A stretch of DNA of 7,158 bases from Campylobacterales bacterium (GTDB lineage Bacteria > Campylobacterota > Campylobacteria > Campylobacterales > JALSKU01). Both the position numbers and the translations under genes were made by a program. Of this stretch, positions 4,121 to 7,158 are shown one piece after another. The stretch covers positions 1-7,158 of the forward strand of contig JALVXV010000287.1 in assembly GCA_027038235.1 (NCBI GenBank). The letters run 5' to 3'. How positions within the stretch are numbered: the stretch's first letter is position 1; every line of letters begins with the position of its first letter. The notes under the pieces were generated by a model, which saw nothing but the letters and a program-made list of their open reading frames with translations, ran no database searches and was not told the origin of the DNA.

Positions 4121-6457
4121 ATGGAAAAAATATATGAAAAATTGGGTCTTTTTTATCTTGGAAAAAGAGGTGAAGATGACTCTTATATGCTATATAAGTC
4201 AAAAGATTTAACTACTCATGCAGCCATTATCGGTATGACAGGCTCAGGCAAAACAGGACTTGGTATAGATATTATAGAAGAGGCTCTTATAGATAATATA
4301 CCAGCTATTGTTATAGATCCAAAGGGTGATATGGGAGATCTTTGCTTGACTTTTGAAAATTTAAGTGCTAAAGATTTTGAGCCTTGGATAGATGAAAATG
4401 AGGCACAAGCAAAGGGTTTAAGCAAGAAAGAGTTGGCAAAAAAAATATCTTCCACTTGGCAAAAGGGTATCAAATCTTTTGACCAAGATAAGCAAAGGGT
4501 AAAAGAGTTTGCTAAGGTTGAAAAAGTTATTTACACCCCAGGCAGTAGTGCAGGAGTGCCTGTAAATATCCTTGGCAATTTTAAAGCCCCCTCAAAAGAG
4601 GTGATAGAAGATATAGACATTTTCTCTTCTACTATAAATACTACTGTATCTTCACTACTCTCATTAATAGGCATAGATAGTGATCCACTTACCTCAAAAG
4701 AGCATATACTCATATCAAATATTTTAAACTTTTTTTGGCAAAATCTTGAGGATTTGGATATACAAAAGCTTATCGCCCTTATCATTCAGCCACCTTTTAA
4801 AAAAGTAGGTATTTTACAACTAGAATCTTTTTATCCTCAAAAGGAGAGGATGAAATTGGCAATGAAGTTAAACAACATCATCTCATCAGTAAAATTTTCA
4901 ACCTGGATAAGTGGCGAACCTCTTGATATCCAAAGTATGCTATATGATGATAATGCAAAAGCTAAAATATCTATATTTTCTATATCCCACCTAAATGATA
5001 ATGAAAGAATGTTTTTCGTAACACTTCTTTTAAATGCTTTTATAGGGTGGATGAGACAGCAAAGAGGAAGTTCAGCTTTAAGAGCTCTTTTATATATGGA
5101 TGAAATTTTTGGATTTTTCCCACCTACTAAAAATCCACCCTCAAAAGAGCCTATGATACTACTTTTAAAACAAGCAAGAGCATTTGGTGTAGGAGTGGTT
5201 TTAAGCACACAAAATCCTGTAGATCTTGACTACAAAGGTCTTTCCAATATAGGTAGTTGGTTTATAGGCAAACTTCAAACAGAGCAAGATATAAAAAAGG
5301 TTTTAGATCCACTAGCCTCAAAAAGCGATAAAAGCAAAGATGAGATAAAAGAGTTGGTAGCCTCTTTGAAACCTAGACACTTTTTACTAAAAAATATCCA
5401 TGAAGATGAAATGGCAGAGTTTTATACTAGATGGGTTTTATCATACTTAAAAGGTCCTCTAAAAAAGGAGGATATTAAAAAGCTTATGGAGGATTATAAA
5501 AAAGATACTTCTTTGAAAAATAAAGATGAAAAAATCTTACCACAAGAAAAATCCTCAGCCATATCATCCTCAAAGCCCATAGTAAGTAGCGATATAAAGG
5601 AGTATTTTTGTGATACAAATATAAATGCTACAACACCATTTTATCCACTTATTTATGCTCTAGCAAATGTTACGATTTATGATTCAAAAAGAGGCATAGA
5701 TAGAAATGATAAAATATCTCTAAAATTGGAGCTTGATGAAAATACAAAAGAGATCTGTTGGGAGGATGCTTATGAGGAGGAGCTTTTTAGGCAAACATCA
5801 TATAATCCAAAAGCAACTTATGCTAAATTGCCCCCTTTGATAAGTGAACGAAAAAGTTTAAAAGATTTTACTGCCTCCTTAGCAGACTATCTATATAGAA
5901 GCAAAAGGATTGAGATCTTTTATCAAAAAGATTTAAAACTAGAATCTCTTCCAAATCAATCCAAAAAGGATTTTATTATCACTATACAAAATGAGCTTAG
6001 AGATAGAAAAGATATGCAACTACAAAAGCTAAAGCAAAAGTATGAAAAGGATTATGAAAGGTTGCAAAATCGCATAGAAAAAGCTCAATTGAAGCTAGAA
6101 AAAGAGAAAAGCGATGTAACTTCTAAGACCACTGAAACCTTTATTGATATAGGATTGACTATCTTTAGTGCTTTATTTGGTAGAAAAAAATTATCAAGAA
6201 CAACTATCTCACGAGGTGCCTCCTCTATCAAAAAAGGAAGAGAGATTTTTAATGAAAAAGATGATGTACTAAGAGCAGAGGCTCTTTTAAAAAGCACTCA
6301 AAAGGAGGTAGAAGAGCTTGAAAAAGATTTTAAAGAGGAGGTTGAAAAACTAGAGCAAAGCTTTAGTGTTGATAATTATCCCATCTCTATAAAACTTATA
6401 AAACCAAGAAGAAGAGATATAGCCATAGAGGATATGGCTCTTTTATGGGAAAGATAA
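4121..6457 (+). CDS. HerA/FtsK-type P-loop ATPase (DUF87/DUF853 superfamily) with C-terminal coiled coils; function unknown
   Basis: A 778-residue protein. Walker A is GMTGSGKT (38-45), followed by VIDPKGDMGDL. Walker B is LLYMDE (D327, E328), followed by FGFFPP. Next come KQARAFGVGVVLSTQNP and NIGSWFIGKLQTEQD, typical of hexameric HerA/FtsK translocases. Further on are a polar linker (about 466-490), a second globular region (about 492-610) and a coiled coil (about 620-665). A short Gly-containing hydrophobic segment follows (FIDIGLTIFSALFG, about 673-686), then a basic Ser/Arg/Gly stretch (RKKLSRTTISRGASS) and a final coiled coil (about 715-750). From memory, the same architecture occurs in many phyla, annotated only as an ATP-binding protein. 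It differs from E. coli YjgR, which lacks this tail. The frame is intact and full-length. AAGGAG lies six bases before the ATG. A motor acting on DNA or protein is inference; the substrate is unknown. It is transcribed divergently from the helix-hairpin-helix gene. Confidence 0.9.
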   Translation: MEKIYEKLGLFYLGKRGEDDSYMLYKSKDLTTHAAIIGMTGSGKTGLGIDIIEEALIDNIPAIVIDPKGDMGDLCLTFENLSAKDFEPWIDENEAQAKGLSKKELAKKISSTWQKGIKSFDQDKQRVKEFAKVEKVIYTPGSSAGVPVNILGNFKAPSKEVIEDIDIFSSTINTTVSSLLSLIGIDSDPLTSKEHILISNILNFFWQNLEDLDIQKLIALIIQPPFKKVGILQLESFYPQKERMKLAMKLNNIISSVKFSTWISGEPLDIQSMLYDDNAKAKISIFSISHLNDNERMFFVTLLLNAFIGWMRQQRGSSALRALLYMDEIFGFFPPTKNPPSKEPMILLLKQARAFGVGVVLSTQNPVDLDYKGLSNIGSWFIGKLQTEQDIKKVLDPLASKSDKSKDEIKELVASLKPRHFLLKNIHEDEMAEFYTRWVLSYLKGPLKKEDIKKLMEDYKKDTSLKNKDEKILPQEKSSAISSSKPIVSSDIKEYFCDTNINATTPFYPLIYALANVTIYDSKRGIDRNDKISLKLELDENTKEICWEDAYEEELFRQTSYNPKATYAKLPPLISERKSLKDFTASLADYLYRSKRIEIFYQKDLKLESLPNQSKKDFIITIQNELRDRKDMQLQKLKQKYEKDYERLQNRIEKAQLKLEKEKSDVTSKTTETFIDIGLTIFSALFGRKKLSRTTISRGASSIKKGREIFNEKDDVLRAEALLKSTQKEVEELEKDFKEEVEKLEQSFSVDNYPISIKLIKPRRRDIAIEDMALLWER

Positions 6458-6469
6458 GTAAAACATTAG

Positions 6470-6475
6470 TATAAT
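6470..6475 (+). promoter_or_regulatory. Sigma-70 -10 box upstream of the DUF2892-type gene and purM
   Basis: A perfect TATAAT lies in the 41-base gap after the ATPase gene; the predicted start site near 6482 leaves a leader of about 17 bases containing AAGGAG. No clear -35 is visible. No terminator separates the ATPase gene from this point, so read-through from upstream is also likely. Confidence 0.6.
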
Positions 6476-6498
6476 ACAAACTAAAAAAGGAGATAGAT

Positions 6499-6723
6499 AT
6501 GTGTTATCAAAGAATGCAAAGAATACTAACTGCGATAGTTCTTGGTATTACTTTGTACCTATTTGCTTTAGGGGCAAGTGGAGATAAAAGTATGTTTCAA
6601 ATAGCAGTTGTTTTACAATCATTTGTGATATTTATGCTACTTATTTGGGCATTTACAAATTTTTGTCCATCTATTTGGTTTTTTAAAAAGATATTTCCAC
6701 CTTGTAACTGGAAAGAGGATTGA
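6499..6723 (+). CDS. Small inner-membrane protein, DUF2892-like
   Basis: A 74-residue protein with two predicted membrane helices (about 9-27 and 34-53) joined by a short loop (SGDKSMFQ). The second helix ends in [14 protein letters not shown], which matches the FTxFCP-then-amphipathic-helix ending typical of DUF2892 (YgaP-tail type) membrane proteins. It carries three cysteines: C2, the CPS cysteine, and CNW near the C-terminus. No biochemical role can be read from sequence; in YgaP this membrane part is attached to a rhodanese domain, which is absent here. The ATG is preceded by AAGGAG six bases away. The gene ends TGATG, with the A shared by the purM start, so its translation is probably coupled to purM although no metabolic link is obvious. 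Confidence 0.8.
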   Translation: MCYQRMQRILTAIVLGITLYLFALGASGDKSMFQIAVVLQSFVIFMLLIWAFTNFCPSIWFFKKIFPPCNWKED

Positions 6724-7158
6724 TGGATAAGCTTACTTATAGAGATTGTGGGGTTGATATAGATGAGGGTGCTAAATTTGTCGAAGAGATAAAGCCCTAT
6801 GTAAAAAGGACTTTTGATAAAAATGTCTTAGGAGGGATTGGTTCATTTGCGGGAGCTTATGAATTGCCATCTGGTTATAAAAATCCTGTAATATTGGGTG
6901 CAACAGATGGGGTTGGGACAAAATTAAAATTGGCAATAGAGGCTAAAAAATTTGATACTGTTGGTATAGATTTGGTCGCAATGTGTGTAAATGACCTCAT
7001 TTGTAACTTTGCAACTCCTATGTTTTTTTTGGACTATTATGCTACCTCAAAACTTATAGCTAAAGAATCAACTGCTATCGTAAAGGGCATAAGTGAAGGT
7101 TGTTTGCAAAGTGAGTGTGCTTTGATAGGTGGTGAGACAGCTGAAATGCCAGGAATGT
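6723..7158 (+). CDS. purM: Phosphoribosylformylglycinamidine cyclo-ligase (AIR synthetase), N-terminal part
   Basis: Catalyses ATP-dependent closure of the imidazole ring, FGAM to AIR, the fifth step of purine synthesis in the cytoplasm. The window holds 145 codons of a protein usually about 330-350 residues long, so more than half is beyond the right edge. The visible N-terminal ATP-binding half has [11 protein letters not shown] (6-16), [14 protein letters not shown] (36-49), [13 protein letters not shown] (59-71), [13 protein letters not shown] (81-93), FFLDYYAT (101-108) and [11 protein letters not shown] (134-144). All are standard PurM signatures; the motif FATP replaces the more usual GAxP. 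The ATG at 6723-6725 overlaps the preceding stop (TGATG). No separate Shine-Dalgarno is needed if coupled, though GGAAAGAGGAT at the end of the upstream gene could serve. Confidence 0.97.
   Translation, partial: MDKLTYRDCGVDIDEGAKFVEEIKPYVKRTFDKNVLGGIGSFAGAYELPSGYKNPVILGATDGVGTKLKLAIEAKKFDTVGIDLVAMCVNDLICNFATPMFFLDYYATSKLIAKESTAIVKGISEGCLQSECALIGGETAEMPGM

Noticed and set aside
4216..5208. Three minus-strand open frames (85, 84 and 123 codons) opposite the ATPase gene
   Set aside because: They lie antisense to conserved motor motifs (Walker A to Walker B) and show no domain, signal or ribosome binding site.
4121..6457. ATPase considered as part of a HerA-nuclease anti-phage system
   Set aside because: No nuclease, Sir2, DUF4297 or other effector gene is adjacent, and the neighbours are housekeeping genes, so a defence assignment is not supported here.

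Overview
The window is AT-rich DNA, mostly from a densely packed chromosomal core region, and looks like a low-GC member of the Campylobacterota (epsilonproteobacteria; Sulfurimonas/Sulfurovum/Arcobacter-like). The evidence is the protein flavour (DapF with a CGNASRA first-cysteine motif, DUF2853, a Bax-type glucosaminidase), Lys/Ile-rich proteins, frequent TTG starts behind strong GGAG sites, and TATAAT boxes without a clear -35. Genus-level placement is inference from memory, not from a search. No mobile element, tRNA, rRNA or CRISPR was seen, and no gene-free stretch exceeds about 110 bases.

Layout. On the minus strand, read right to left: (1) a secreted ComEA-like helix-hairpin-helix protein with a very Lys-rich, histone-H1-like tail (3525-4010), then a DUF2853 protein (3172-3513), closed by a strong hairpin plus U-tract (3145-3174). 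(2) Directly after that hairpin, coaE (2551-3141), dapF (1818-2570, overlapping coaE by 20 nt) and a secreted Bax-like glucosaminidase (1035-1802), closed by a 16-bp AT-rich stem-loop (996-1036). (3) A two-component pair, an OmpR-type response regulator (232-927) with its own TATAAT box, followed with a short overlap by the N-terminus of a membrane sensor protein, probably its histidine kinase, which runs off the left edge (1-245).

On the plus strand, divergent from the helix-hairpin-helix gene across a 104-110-bp intergenic region: a 778-aa HerA/FtsK-type ATPase (DUF87/DUF853 superfamily) with a C-terminal double coiled coil (4121-6457). Then, from an internal TATAAT promoter, come a 74-aa two-helix inner-membrane protein of DUF2892 type (6499-6723) and purM, which overlaps it by one base and runs off the right edge (6723-7158).

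How the parts relate: coaE, dapF and the glucosaminidase are probably co-transcribed; DapF makes meso-diaminopimelate for lysine and peptidoglycan, and the glucosaminidase trims peptidoglycan. CoaE (coenzyme A) and PurM (purines) are housekeeping. The least understood part is the divergent centre: an exported DNA-binding-like protein with a polycation tail facing a motor ATPase of a widespread but functionally undefined family. Nothing in the sequence proves they act together. The best candidates for follow-up are the histone-like tail, the ATPase family, and the terminator-like hairpin occupying the leader of coaE.
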